This document shows, piece by piece, positions 39,200 through 47,690 of a stretch of DNA of 64,000 nucleotides. This DNA comes from Candidatus Poseidoniaceae archaeon. Its GTDB lineage: Archaea > Thermoplasmatota > Poseidoniia > Poseidoniales > Poseidoniaceae. The number at the start of each line of letters is the position of its first letter. Within the stretch, counting starts at the first letter, position 1. Below the pieces are notes generated by a model. It worked only from the letters and a program-made list of their open reading frames with translations, was not told the DNA's origin and did not search any database. The translations under genes and the position numbers were made by a program. The stretch covers positions 111,858 through 175,857 of the forward strand of contig JASLKG010000009.1 in the NCBI GenBank assembly GCA_030747695.1, in the 5' to 3' direction.

Positions 39200-41512
39200 A
39201 TGAAAGAAGATTGGCGTGAACAATCAATAAAAAAAGAGGCTCTAGATTATCATGAAACAGAACCCAAAGGGAAAATCAAAGTTGTGCCCACGAAACCCCA
39301 TTCTACATCCCATGAACTTTCACTTGCATATTCTCCTGGCGTTGCTTATCCCTGCTTAGAAATCGCAGAAAAACCTGATGACTCTTATCGATATACATCA
39401 AAAGGAAATCTAGTAGCAGTAATTTCTAATGGGACTGCAGTATTAGGATTAGGAAATATTGGTGCTTTAGCTAGCAAACCCGTGATGGAAGGAAAAGGCC
39501 TTCTCCTGAAGACATTTGCCGATATTGACGTATTCGACATAGAAGTCGATACAGAAGATCCCGAAGAATTCATAAAAACTGTCGTAAATATTGCTCCCAC
39601 ATTTGGTGGCATAAATTTGGAAGATATCAAGGCCCCCGAGTGTTTCGAAATTGAACGAAGAATAGCGGCTGCAACAAATATTCCAGTAATGCATGACGAC
39701 CAGCATGGTACTGCGATAATTTCGGGCGCAGCCCTACTAAATGCTACAGAATTACAAGGTAAGTTACTAAGTGAATTAAAAGTTGTAGTTGCAGGTGCGG
39801 GAGCAAGCGCAATTGCTTGTTCAAATCATTATGTAACATTGGGAATAAACCGTGAAAATATTTTGATGTGCGACTCTAAAGGTATAATGACAAAATCTAG
39901 ATTAAAAGGCGGAGAATTAAATGAATTCAAAGCCCAATTTGCAGCAGATCATCCGGGTGGCACTTTAGCAGATGCATTAGTTGGAGCAGATGTATTTCTT
40001 GGCTTATCTAAAGGAGGTTTAGTAACTGGTGAAATGGTTATGAGAATGGCCCCCAAACCGATTATTTTTGCATTAGCAAACCCTACTCCAGAAATAATGC
40101 CGCATGAAGTTTTGGAAGTAAGAACAGATGCAATAATTGCAACAGGGCGCTCCGATTATCCGAATCAGGTAAACAATGTATTGGGATTCCCATACATTTT
40201 CAGAGGGGCTTTAGATGTAAGGGCCAGGGATATTTCTGCAGGAATGAAATTAGCAGCAACACATGCTTTGGCAGCTCTTGCTAAAGAACCAGTTCCAGAT
40301 TATATTGCCCATGCATATAGTGGAGAAAAAATGCAGTATGGCCCTGAATATATTATACCCAAACCGTTTGATCGAAGAGTACTACTTTGGGAAGCATCAG
40401 CAGTCGCTGAAACTGCTGTAAAAGAAGGAATTGCAGCAATAACTCTAGAAGAATTCGATAAGCAACAATATATCGAATCTTTAGAAGCAAGATTTGGTAT
40501 GTCATATTCAGTAATGCGAGGTGTAATCAATCAGGTCAAAGGAAAAGGCAAGAGGATTGTTTTCCCCGAAGGTGACAATGAAAAAATAATTAGAGCAGCT
40601 GCCCAAGCAGTTGAGCAGAAAATATGCAAGCCAATACTGTTAGGAAATGTTGAATCAATTGCAAACAAAATGGAAGAATTAAATCTTAGTTTTGAACACG
40701 AAGTTTACAATCCAAGATATGATGAGAGGCGTCAGGGTTTGTATGATATCCAACTGTCAGAAGCAAGAGGAAGAAAGGGCATGACAATTGTTGATGCTCA
40801 AAGATTACTCAAAAGCCGACCATATTTTGCGGCTAGTATGGTTGTCAATGGAGATGCCGATGGATTCTTGGGAGGCATAAGTCGTAATTATGGTGATGTA
40901 TTACGTCCTTGCCTTGAAGTGGTTGGATGTGACGATGAAAGTCATTGCGCAATAGGATGCTATATGATGGTAGTTAAAGGAAGATTGATTTTCCTTGGAG
41001 ATGCTACCGTAAATGTATATCCAGATGCTAATACTCTTGCGGAGATTGCTGTATCTACAGCTAAAGTAGCTAGGCGCTTTGGCATAACTCCTAAGGTGGC
41101 AATGCTTTCATTTTCAAATTTTGGAAGTAGTCGTGCCCAACGTTCTGAAAGGATAGAGGAGGCATTAGAAATCGCAAGAACACTTGATCCAAAATTAGCA
41201 ATTGATGGCCCAATGCAAGCAGATACTGCATTAAATCCAAACGTCCAATCTGAATATCCATTCATGAATTTTGAAGGTCCAGCAAATGTCTTAATTTGTC
41301 CCAATTTAGCAAGCGCAAATATCGCTTACAAATTGTTAGAAGAATTGGGAGATGCAGATACAACAGGGCCTATATTAGAAGGGATGGACAAACCAGTGCA
41401 ATTGCTTGCACGAACAGATCAAGTTCGCGATATAGTCAATATGGCAGCAATTTGTGCTTTAGATGCAATTCGTCAAGAATCATATTGGGCAAGTATTAGT
41501 CGAGACGAATAA
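39200..41512 (+). CDS. maeB: NADP-dependent malic enzyme with C-terminal phosphotransacetylase-like domain
   Basis: HSTSHELSLAYSPGVAYPCLEI, MHDDQHGTAIISGAALLNA, FALANPTPEI; C-terminal RIVFPEGDNEKIIRAA PTA domain. ATG 39200 preferred. Confidence 0.92.
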   Translation: MKEDWREQSIKKEALDYHETEPKGKIKVVPTKPHSTSHELSLAYSPGVAYPCLEIAEKPDDSYRYTSKGNLVAVISNGTAVLGLGNIGALASKPVMEGKGLLLKTFADIDVFDIEVDTEDPEEFIKTVVNIAPTFGGINLEDIKAPECFEIERRIAAATNIPVMHDDQHGTAIISGAALLNATELQGKLLSELKVVVAGAGASAIACSNHYVTLGINRENILMCDSKGIMTKSRLKGGELNEFKAQFAADHPGGTLADALVGADVFLGLSKGGLVTGEMVMRMAPKPIIFALANPTPEIMPHEVLEVRTDAIIATGRSDYPNQVNNVLGFPYIFRGALDVRARDISAGMKLAATHALAALAKEPVPDYIAHAYSGEKMQYGPEYIIPKPFDRRVLLWEASAVAETAVKEGIAAITLEEFDKQQYIESLEARFGMSYSVMRGVINQVKGKGKRIVFPEGDNEKIIRAAAQAVEQKICKPILLGNVESIANKMEELNLSFEHEVYNPRYDERRQGLYDIQLSEARGRKGMTIVDAQRLLKSRPYFAASMVVNGDADGFLGGISRNYGDVLRPCLEVVGCDDESHCAIGCYMMVVKGRLIFLGDATVNVYPDANTLAEIAVSTAKVARRFGITPKVAMLSFSNFGSSRAQRSERIEEALEIARTLDPKLAIDGPMQADTALNPNVQSEYPFMNFEGPANVLICPNLASANIAYKLLEELGDADTTGPILEGMDKPVQLLARTDQVRDIVNMAAICALDAIRQESYWASISRDE

Positions 41513-42311
41513 CTTCGTCTTTGTTGACCCCCCAAGTAGGGCGCTTTGGTCGCCAAAAAGCACCAGTTAGAAAACCTGCACACAATCCTCCAAATAACAA
41601 ATTGGCCCAACCCTCAGTTGCATAATCTCCGAATCCTCTTATTACAGGAATCGAGAAACTGGGAATAATTCCAAGAACGAAAGTCCAAAAAATTTCACTT
41701 TGAATATTTACCATCAAATTTGCATTTTCAGGCACTCTATGGTCAATGCCAACACGTTTTGGACTAACAACCAATCTTGCCACAACTTTTGGCAAAGGTC
41801 TGTCAGCAGGTGTCGAAAAGCGTTGCTTAGTGTTTGAATTATTTGGATGGGTTGCATAAGCGACTCTATGGCCCGACATTGGGCCATCAAGGTCACCTAA
41901 TCTTGGCCTTCCATCTAATCTGGCTCCGCGATGATTACTTGTTGCCTCATCTGCCAAGAACTCAGTGTAACCTGGATAAAAATTTAATTTATCATTGGAA
42001 TATAACCATTCAGACTCACTGGGAGCTCTGACCTCATCATCAAAGTGTTTAGATAATTTTTCACATATTTGATTTAATGTATCTAGATTCATTTCTTCAT
42101 ACAGATTTTCATCAACAGTTTTTTGTCCCAAAATTGTTTTTACTTGTCCAATAGTCAACGGACTTTCTAGTATCAAAAAAGCAGGGAGATTGACTTGATG
42201 ATGTGGTCTTTCGGAAGCATGTATCCAACCTCCTTTATTTGTTCCAACAAATACACTTCCTGAATTAATTTGTATGAATCGAAGTCCGAAGGGACCTTCT
42301 TGAATTTCCAT
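41496..42311 (-). CDS. Formylglycine-generating-enzyme/SUMF1-like domain with C-terminal TM helices
   Basis: FIQINSGSVFVGTNKGGWIHASERPHHQVNLPAFLILESPLTIGQVK matches the start of FGE-sulfatase domains; R-L-G-D..GPMSGHRVAY; two C-terminal TMs. Confidence 0.5.
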   Translation of the reverse strand: MEIQEGPFGLRFIQINSGSVFVGTNKGGWIHASERPHHQVNLPAFLILESPLTIGQVKTILGQKTVDENLYEEMNLDTLNQICEKLSKHFDDEVRAPSESEWLYSNDKLNFYPGYTEFLADEATSNHRGARLDGRPRLGDLDGPMSGHRVAYATHPNNSNTKQRFSTPADRPLPKVVARLVVSPKRVGIDHRVPENANLMVNIQSEIFWTFVLGIIPSFSIPVIRGFGDYATEGWANLLFGGLCAGFLTGAFWRPKRPTWGVNKDEVIRLD

Positions 42312-42315
42312 TATA

Positions 42316-43011
42316 TCACGTCTTCAGTGTTTCTTCAACAGCTCTATACCATTTCATACCCTCAGCATGGTCTTCGAGTTCTTTGAATTGAACATAGGGG
42401 GAAATAGATCTGACATATCCAAAAGCAGCAATATCAACTAAATCGGGATTGTCTCCACCAAAGAAAGGCGACCCATTGAATTCATCAGTGAATTCGGTCA
42501 GTAAATCATGCCACAATTTCTTTGGCTTACGACCATCTTTTTTGACTCGTGTGCGAGCAATTATTCCCCACATAATAGGAAAACCAGCCCATGCATAAAT
42601 CCGTTTAGAAAAGAATCCAAACTTTTCTAATTTTGAAACCATCAATGTTGTTTTGAGAGCAGAGCCAATGCTGCCATATAAGATTGGAATAGTAGCTTTT
42701 GAAAGTCGTAAATCTACCCATTCCATCCATTCATCTCTTCGTTTTTCATTAGTACTTTTCCAAAGTTTACCTTCATTGAAATTATTGTCAATGTGTTTCA
42801 TAATTGGCGTAGAATCAACATATATTTCTCCATCATTTTCAACCCAAACAGGTACCTTGACCCATTCGGGCGCTGAAGGCAAACTCTTCTTCTGCTTTAA
42901 TGGATTAATTTGGATAGTTTCAAATTCTAAATTTAAGTGTTCTAACAAACTGCGGACCTTCCAACAGAAGGGGCATGTGAATAGCATGTGTAGTTGTCCA
43001 ACACTCGCCAT
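42316..43011 (-). CDS. Glutathione S-transferase-like / prostaglandin E synthase 2-like protein
   Basis: LFTCPFCWKVRSLLEHLNLEFETIQINPLKQK...VKVPVWVENDGEIYVDSTPIMKHID thioredoxin-like GST_N; helical C-terminal domain. Confidence 0.7.
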   Translation of the reverse strand: MASVGQLHMLFTCPFCWKVRSLLEHLNLEFETIQINPLKQKKSLPSAPEWVKVPVWVENDGEIYVDSTPIMKHIDNNFNEGKLWKSTNEKRRDEWMEWVDLRLSKATIPILYGSIGSALKTTLMVSKLEKFGFFSKRIYAWAGFPIMWGIIARTRVKKDGRKPKKLWHDLLTEFTDEFNGSPFFGGDNPDLVDIAAFGYVRSISPYVQFKELEDHAEGMKWYRAVEETLKT

Positions 43012-43035
43012 GATTCGGGGGGAGAAACGTCCCCT

Positions 43036-43374
43036 TCAAGAGTTATCCGTCTCGCGGCTTCCTTCAGGGCGCCACCCTGGTTTCCAAAACGAAAGGTCAT
43101 CTAACCACTTTGTAAATTCATCATCAGCACAATTTAGTAAACGAAAGGCACGCATATTCAATCCATCAAATAGGTCATCATCCATAACGCCTTCTTTGTT
43201 AGCATCTTCCCATTCTTTGGCCATTTGTCTAATTTGACGCCTTGCTTCAGAGGGGGAATCAAAATTACGTTCACAAGCCTCTTGTAAATCTGAAAGCCAA
43301 GTTCTTGTATCTCTTCTAATCACGTCAGGAGCGCGATATTCAGCCGATTTTTTACTGAATGGCCACCAACCCAT
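43036..43374 (-). CDS. Hypothetical protein
   Basis: ORF with good codon structure between two coherent minus-strand genes; no recognised family. Confidence 0.5.
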   Translation of the reverse strand: MGWWPFSKKSAEYRAPDVIRRDTRTWLSDLQEACERNFDSPSEARRQIRQMAKEWEDANKEGVMDDDLFDGLNMRAFRLLNCADDEFTKWLDDLSFWKPGWRPEGSRETDNS

Positions 43375-43431
43375 GCCAGTGGGTTACAAAACAACATCAA
43401 TAGTCTTGGGGTGAATTGTAGTGGCTAATGT

Positions 43432-43845
43432 ATGGGACGCATAATAGTACACCTTCACGGAAAACCATCACAACGTAATTGTGCATCACTAATCGAAGAA
43501 TATTCTGAAAGATTAAAATCAAAAGTGAAAATCGAATATCACAATTCAAAATTAACAACTGATGAATATGTTTCTCTTTTACCTCAAGATACAATATTAT
43601 GTGATGAAGGAGGTCCTTCCTTTTCTTCAGTAATGTTTGCGAAACAATTTGCTGAATGGACTCTCTCTACGTCAGATGTGCATATAGCGATAGGGCCTAC
43701 AGATGGTTTTCCAAAAGAAATATCCAATCAAAAGATATCACTTTCGCAAATGACACTACCTCATGAATTAGCAGCAGTAATTTTGATTGAACAATTGTAT
43801 AGATCATGCGAAATTAACAAAGGCTCTTCATACCACAGAATCTGA
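43432..43845 (+). CDS. rlmH: SPOUT methyltransferase, RlmH (YbeA)-like
   Basis: LCDEGGPSFSSVMFAKQFAEW, IAIGPTDGF, SLSQMTLPHELAAVILIEQLYRSCEINKGSSYHR. Confidence 0.85.
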   Translation: MGRIIVHLHGKPSQRNCASLIEEYSERLKSKVKIEYHNSKLTTDEYVSLLPQDTILCDEGGPSFSSVMFAKQFAEWTLSTSDVHIAIGPTDGFPKEISNQKISLSQMTLPHELAAVILIEQLYRSCEINKGSSYHRI

Positions 43846-43879
43846 AAGTCTCAAATGCATTAGCCTCCCGCCTCGTAAT

Positions 43880-44590
43880 ATGGAGACTTGGTGGTTCCTT
43901 ATTCTAGAGTTTGCAGTAGCAATCTCATTGTTAGTAATGAGTCCTAGACAACCCTTTCCAGGGCCAAGCAAAAGATTTGGATGGGTTTTATTTATTGTAG
44001 CATCATTATTGTTGATAGGAGAGACCTCATCAAGACCAACAGCAGTTAGAGTACATTTAGTGGTCATGTTAGCATTTGGTTCATTTGGACTTATACGCGG
44101 TATAAATAATATGATTAGAACAAGGGAAGAAGTGATAGTAGCCCCCTTTTCAGGGGTTTTGTTTTCAGTTTCAGCTACTGCATTAATGGCTCAACAGTGG
44201 GAGGATTTATCCACTATGGAAGAATATGCTGCATTTGCAACAATTGTATTGATTGGCATGGGCCAAACCTGGTTAGTTTTCAGGGGTCTGCTTATTGGAA
44301 GATTACCCCTTGCATGGTCAAAAGCAGGATTATTAGCATTAGAACGTGGTAATTTAGGTGGCCAACATGGTGCCATTGAGTGTTTTGAAAAGGCATGGGA
44401 TTTAGAAGAAGAACATCTTAATCCTATGGCCTGGATTGCACTTGAGAAAATACATGAGTTTTTGGGATCACAAGATGAGGCAAATCATTGGCGAAAGCGG
44501 CTGAATGAATCCGGAGGAAAACAAGCGGTTGCTGCAGAATGGATTGATGCTATTGACAATGCTCTTATTCGTGTAAGTAGTACAGAATGA
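43880..44590 (+). CDS. Multi-TM protein with TPR-like C-terminus
   Basis: Internal ATG METWWFLILEFAVAISLLV; C-terminal GAIECFEKAWDLEEEHLNPMAWIALEKIHEFLGSQDEANHWRK. Confidence 0.6.
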   Translation: METWWFLILEFAVAISLLVMSPRQPFPGPSKRFGWVLFIVASLLLIGETSSRPTAVRVHLVVMLAFGSFGLIRGINNMIRTREEVIVAPFSGVLFSVSATALMAQQWEDLSTMEEYAAFATIVLIGMGQTWLVFRGLLIGRLPLAWSKAGLLALERGNLGGQHGAIECFEKAWDLEEEHLNPMAWIALEKIHEFLGSQDEANHWRKRLNESGGKQAVAAEWIDAIDNALIRVSSTE

Positions 44591-44646
44591 CGATTTTTTA
44601 AGCAAATAATCGTAGGTATTAAGAGTGTGTAAGTCGAAATATTACT

Positions 44647-44943
44647 ATGGAAACAACTCCTGTAGGGAAAGATTGGTCAATTTCTACAATGAGTTGGTAT
44701 GCAATATTTGTTTGGTTTGGAGCATCTTTATTCTCTCAAATGGTGTATTTAGCCATGTATGGAGTTCCCTATGATGCAACAATAATGATCGAATCAGCGG
44801 GAACTTATGCTTGGATATTAATCGTAATTGAGTTAATCATTTGGGTAATAATTGCAATTCATATAATTGGCAAATTATTGAAACGCCTTAGAATAAAAGG
44901 TTTGAAAACGCCTCATAATGAGTTTTTTACACCACAGTCTTGA
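44647..44943 (+). CDS. Small membrane protein
   Basis: 98 aa, two strongly hydrophobic segments. Confidence 0.5.
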   Translation: METTPVGKDWSISTMSWYAIFVWFGASLFSQMVYLAMYGVPYDATIMIESAGTYAWILIVIELIIWVIIAIHIIGKLLKRLRIKGLKTPHNEFFTPQS

Positions 44944-44970
44944 AGACCCCTCATTGAAAGAGCACGTTTC

Positions 44971-45453
44971 GTGCAAGACGAATCGAACCTCCCGCCACTT
45001 GCAGGACAACCAATGAGTGAACGTGATTTGCTTGATGAAATGGCTCTATTAGCGGTCCCCCATGATTCAAGAATTGTTACAATAGAAGAAGCAAGATTGG
45101 AATTGCCCAGGGCTGCAAACTACCTTCATACGATGCAAGCACTACAAGACGAAGCACATGATTTGACAGAAGAGCTTGATATTCTGATAGAATCATTAGC
45201 ACCAAACCACCCTCACGTAATTGAAGTAGCAGATCAATTAGGCTGCTTAGTTAAAGAATGGCAATACATAAACAACAAATTTGACAAAATGGGCGCCAGA
45301 ATCGTTGGTTTTGAACCCGGTCAAATCGAATGGTATGGGGTTGTTGATGGTTATCTTGTTCTATATTCTTGGTGTCATGGCGAAGAAGATATTGAGTGGT
45401 GGTATCCTATAGATTCAGGGATTTCCAGCCGCAGACCTCTTGTTGAGGCTTGA
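44971..45453 (+). CDS. DUF2203-like protein
   Basis: TIEEARLELPRAANYL...LVLYSWCHGEEDIEWWYPIDSGISSRRPL resembles DUF2203 C-terminus. Confidence 0.6.
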   Translation: MQDESNLPPLAGQPMSERDLLDEMALLAVPHDSRIVTIEEARLELPRAANYLHTMQALQDEAHDLTEELDILIESLAPNHPHVIEVADQLGCLVKEWQYINNKFDKMGARIVGFEPGQIEWYGVVDGYLVLYSWCHGEEDIEWWYPIDSGISSRRPLVEA

Positions 45454-45465
45454 CCTCCGCTTACC

Positions 45466-46143
45466 ATGGTCCGAATCACAAAAGTCCATACCGGCGGTGG
45501 CGACGGTGGCGAAACATCACTTGTTGATGGCACCCGTATTTCTAAATCTGAACTTCGGATGGAAGTAGTAGGTACTTGCGACGAAGTTAACGCTTTACTA
45601 GGTTTGGCGCTAATGGAAATAAAGAGGATTGATGATAGCCATTCTGATGGAGGATTGAGGCAAAATGTGCATAAATTGCAAGAGGTTTGCTTTAGTGCAT
45701 TGTCAAGAGTTCAAAGTGAATTATTTGATTTAGGTGCGGAGCTTGCTTGTCCATTAGAATCAATACCAGAATATATGGTGCTGATTGATCAAAAGGATTC
45801 TGATACATTATGCGAAGAGATGGATGCTTGGAACAAGGAATTACCGCCCCTTGAAAGTTTTATTTTACCAACAGGATCAGGACCAATTGCTACTCTTCAT
45901 CTTGCTAGAACAGTCATTAGGCGTCTTGAAAGAAACATGTTTTCAATGTCTGAAAAAATACGCCCATTGTCTTTACAATATGTCAATCGCTTATCAGATT
46001 GGGTCTTTGTTCTAACAAGATGGATTAGCCATAGGATTGGAGAAGATGAAAGCCTATGGGTTCCAAAAGGTAAACGGCAATTGAGTACAGTTTCTTCAAC
46101 AAAACGCCAGCAAGAAAATAATACTGAAATAGATGATTTGTAA
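45466..46143 (+). CDS. pduO: Cob(I)alamin adenosyltransferase, PduO type
   Basis: KVHTGGGDGGETSLVDGTRISKSELRMEVVGTCDEVNALLG; FILPTGSGPIATLHLARTVIRRLER; YVNRLSDWVFVLTRW. Confidence 0.93.
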   Translation: MVRITKVHTGGGDGGETSLVDGTRISKSELRMEVVGTCDEVNALLGLALMEIKRIDDSHSDGGLRQNVHKLQEVCFSALSRVQSELFDLGAELACPLESIPEYMVLIDQKDSDTLCEEMDAWNKELPPLESFILPTGSGPIATLHLARTVIRRLERNMFSMSEKIRPLSLQYVNRLSDWVFVLTRWISHRIGEDESLWVPKGKRQLSTVSSTKRQQENNTEIDDL

Positions 46144-46611
46144 TCAATCTTTACCAATAGATTTCATGTATTCCCATGCAGTAGCTAAAACCTTCTTTGA
46201 TTCTTTATGAGTTAGTTGTTCAAGTGCAGCAGGCCATTCTAACCATAAATGCTCTCTGTGCTCATGTGACAATTTAATCTTCATTGTTTCAGTTACACAT
46301 ATAAACCAATAAACTTGCTTTTCAACAAATTTACCCTTATGTCTAAAATTATATTTTGATTTTGTTTCAAACCCGTCTACAAATTCTATATTAGATATCC
46401 CAGTTTCTTCTTTTAGTTCTCTCGCGGCTGTCATCTTCTTATCAGAATCGGATTCCTCAACATGGCCTTTTGGGAAATCCCAATGTCCTTGGGGGTATTG
46501 CAATAAGAGTATGGAGCCAAAATTGACCAAAACCACACCACATGAGGTCTCCATGTCGGAGTGTCTTTGGTCCATATTGATAGCCCCATCGCTTGTAATG
46601 AGCCTATACAT
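46144..46611 (-). CDS. NUDIX hydrolase (NUDT2/Ap4A hydrolase-like)
   Basis: Nudix box GHVEESDSDKKMTAARELKEETGI preceded by GHWDFPK. Confidence 0.88.
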   Translation of the reverse strand: MYRLITSDGAINMDQRHSDMETSCGVVLVNFGSILLLQYPQGHWDFPKGHVEESDSDKKMTAARELKEETGISNIEFVDGFETKSKYNFRHKGKFVEKQVYWFICVTETMKIKLSHEHREHLWLEWPAALEQLTHKESKKVLATAWEYMKSIGKD

Positions 46612-46640
46612 TCATGTTGTGAGTTCTAGCGTCAATTATT

Positions 46641-47666
46641 ATGTCGCCGTTAGAGGGGATAATACGAGTCGTTGCTGACTCTGATTTGGATGGCTTGATG
46701 GCAGCAGCAATTCTCAAGGCTAGCAAACCAGAATTGGAAGTACATTTCACACACCCTGCTCTACTTCGATCTGGAAAGATCGACCATCTAATCAATCGTC
46801 AAACTGCGATATGTGATTTACCATTCCATCCGGAATGTGGATTATATTTAGATCATCATTTGACGAATCGTCCATCTGAAGAAGAAAAAAGGATTTTCGA
46901 AAATGCAGGCGGAGTGTGCCATTGGAGAAATACTCCATCTGCAGCTAGAGTCGCATATGATCTCATGAAAGACAAATTGGATCTTACACACTTAGAGAAA
47001 GTAATGCCAATAGTAGATGATTTAGATTCAGGAGGTATTTCTCTAGATGATTTTATGGAAGACGGACCAATTATGAGGTTGTCTAGATCTTTATCTCTTT
47101 CAGATCCTGAGCACCTTCAAACTGTTTTGAGCCAATTTGCATCTGGGATGTCTTTGGATTCAATAATAGTGGACCATAGTGAACGTTTAGAAAAACTTGG
47201 AAATGAACGTATTAATCAGATTGAAATTGTAAAAGAAAAGATAAGAATTGTTGATGGGATTGCAATTTGTGATTTGAGCAATACAGGATTGAGAATTAAT
47301 GGATATCTTGTTACAGCTTTAGCAGGCTTAGATACCATTGCATGCTGTATTATTCATGGGTATATGGATGGAAGTATTGAGGATCCATTACGTCCTGCTT
47401 TAGGTGCTTCGTTTTATGCTAATTCATTTAGAAATGAAAAAAATCCATATGATTTGTCGATGCTTGCAACACTACTTGATGAAACAGGAGGTGGCCATGC
47501 AAATGCTTGTGGTTGTCGTATACAAGCCGCAGATGAATGTAGAGAAGTATTAGAAGAAGATGACAAAGAATACAATCTCATTCAATGGTTGACTCTTTGG
47601 AATGCACGAGATGAAAAAATGTTAAGAAAAGACATTTTCCCCCAAGGGGAAAATCATCTTCAATAA
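46641..47666 (+). CDS. DHH/DHHA1 phosphoesterase superfamily protein
   Basis: VVADSDLDGLMAAAIL, LYLDHHLTNRP, PIVDDLDSGG, GGGHANACGCRI (DHHA1-like). Confidence 0.8.
   Translation: MSPLEGIIRVVADSDLDGLMAAAILKASKPELEVHFTHPALLRSGKIDHLINRQTAICDLPFHPECGLYLDHHLTNRPSEEEKRIFENAGGVCHWRNTPSAARVAYDLMKDKLDLTHLEKVMPIVDDLDSGGISLDDFMEDGPIMRLSRSLSLSDPEHLQTVLSQFASGMSLDSIIVDHSERLEKLGNERINQIEIVKEKIRIVDGIAICDLSNTGLRINGYLVTALAGLDTIACCIIHGYMDGSIEDPLRPALGASFYANSFRNEKNPYDLSMLATLLDETGGGHANACGCRIQAADECREVLEEDDKEYNLIQWLTLWNARDEKMLRKDIFPQGENHLQ
47634..47654 (+). other. Hairpin ATTTTCCCC-CAA-GGGGAAAAT near the 3' end of the DHH gene, 36 nt before ATG 47691
   Basis: Perfect 9-bp inverted repeat, 3-nt loop. Confidence 0.8.
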
Positions 47667-47690
47667 ATACTTGAACGATTACGAAATAGC

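Noticed and set aside
43432-43845. RlmH considered as a toxin-like or mobile gene marker (next to SCCmec insertion site in Staphylococcus)
   Set aside because: No recombinase, att-like repeats or cassette genes nearby.
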